From positions 87,755-151,754 of the forward strand of contig CAJQPN010000003.1 of NCBI GenBank assembly GCA_905480195.1: a stretch of DNA of 64,000 nucleotides, given 5' to 3'. Under the pieces are notes generated by a model. That model did not search any database. It had not been told where the DNA came from and saw only the letters and a program-made list of their open reading frames with translations. Positions 63,948-64,000 of this stretch are shown here, piece by piece. Both the position numbers and the translations under genes were made by a program. The DNA is from an uncultured Acidimicrobiales bacterium. GTDB taxonomy: Bacteria > Actinomycetota > Acidimicrobiia > Acidimicrobiales > Aldehydirespiratoraceae. Every line of letters begins with the position of its first letter. The stretch's first letter is position 1.

Positions 63948-64000
63948 GACCGCAAAGCCTAACGGTGTCTGCCGCTCACTCCCCTAGGCCGCTGGAGGTG

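Overview
The window is a compact, high-GC bacterial chromosome segment made almost entirely of housekeeping genes. It carries no rRNA, insertion sequence, prophage or CRISPR array. It reads as actinobacterial: a BldD-type regulator with the c-di-GMP signature RXD-X8-RXXD, a class II (plant-type) DAHP synthase, a LytR_C protein, an RskA-like anti-sigma factor, a TIGR03960/DUF2344 pair, and frequent GTG starts. The complete rod-shape cluster (mreBCD, PBP2, RodA) together with the gene content suggests class Acidimicrobiia (Ilumatobacter-like). That placement is an inference from content, not from a search.

Layout. 1-3.5 kb: the 5' end of a luciferase-like monooxygenase, tRNA-Pro(GGG), and an RND permease convergent with a small zinc-ribbon membrane protein. 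3.5-7.4 kb: a SpoIIE-type phosphatase, then der and a DUF512 radical-SAM-like protein. 7.4-9.8 kb: a membrane pseudokinase translationally coupled to a LysM protein, convergent with bldD. 10-15 kb: hrcA-dnaJ-rsmE and lepA. 15-21 kb: rpsT, facing the minus-strand operon comEA-comEC-(AhpD-like protein with an in-frame UGA)-folP-holA. 21-31.7 kb: thioredoxin/TPR protein, PAC2 protein, membrane protein, tRNA-Ala(GGC), TauD-like dioxygenase, nadD-LytR_C-rsfS, a sigma-70 factor, class II DAHP synthase, and an ECF sigma/anti-sigma pair. 32-37 kb: TldD/TldE proteins, a VWA protein and a MoxR ATPase. 37-45 kb: proA, a coiled-coil membrane protein, murJ, pspA, proB, obg and a dGTPase-like HD protein. 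45-48 kb: a TadE/TadG pair. 47.7-64 kb: a long minus-strand block holding rpmA, rplU, RNase G/E, DUF2344, TIGR03960, rodA, PBP2, mreDCB, ndk, folC, clpX, clpP and tig.

The standout observation is at 17816-17818. One in-frame UGA sits exactly where the second cysteine of the AhpD catalytic motif (E-x11-C-x2-C-x3-H) belongs, giving E-x11-C-x2-U-x3-H. The frame stays open on both sides, 360 residues in all. Sixteen nucleotides after the UGA is an 8-bp stem (one pair is G-U) with a GU-containing loop, the size and place expected of a bacterial SECIS element. This is best read as a previously unannotated selenoprotein that standard gene calling would split in two.

Genes are packed tightly. Four-base ATGA/GTGA overlaps couple many pairs (DUF512-der, kinase-LysM, comEA-comEC-AhpD-like, nadD-LytR_C-rsfS, TldD-TldE, TIGR03960-DUF2344, mreC-mreD, PBP2-rodA). 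Several start codons lie 6-10 nt after a TANNNT hexamer, suggesting leaderless or near-leaderless transcripts. No gene-free stretch exceeds about 300 bases; the longest are 31673-31949 (a possible gene remnant) and 30159-30402 (the leader of the ECF sigma gene).
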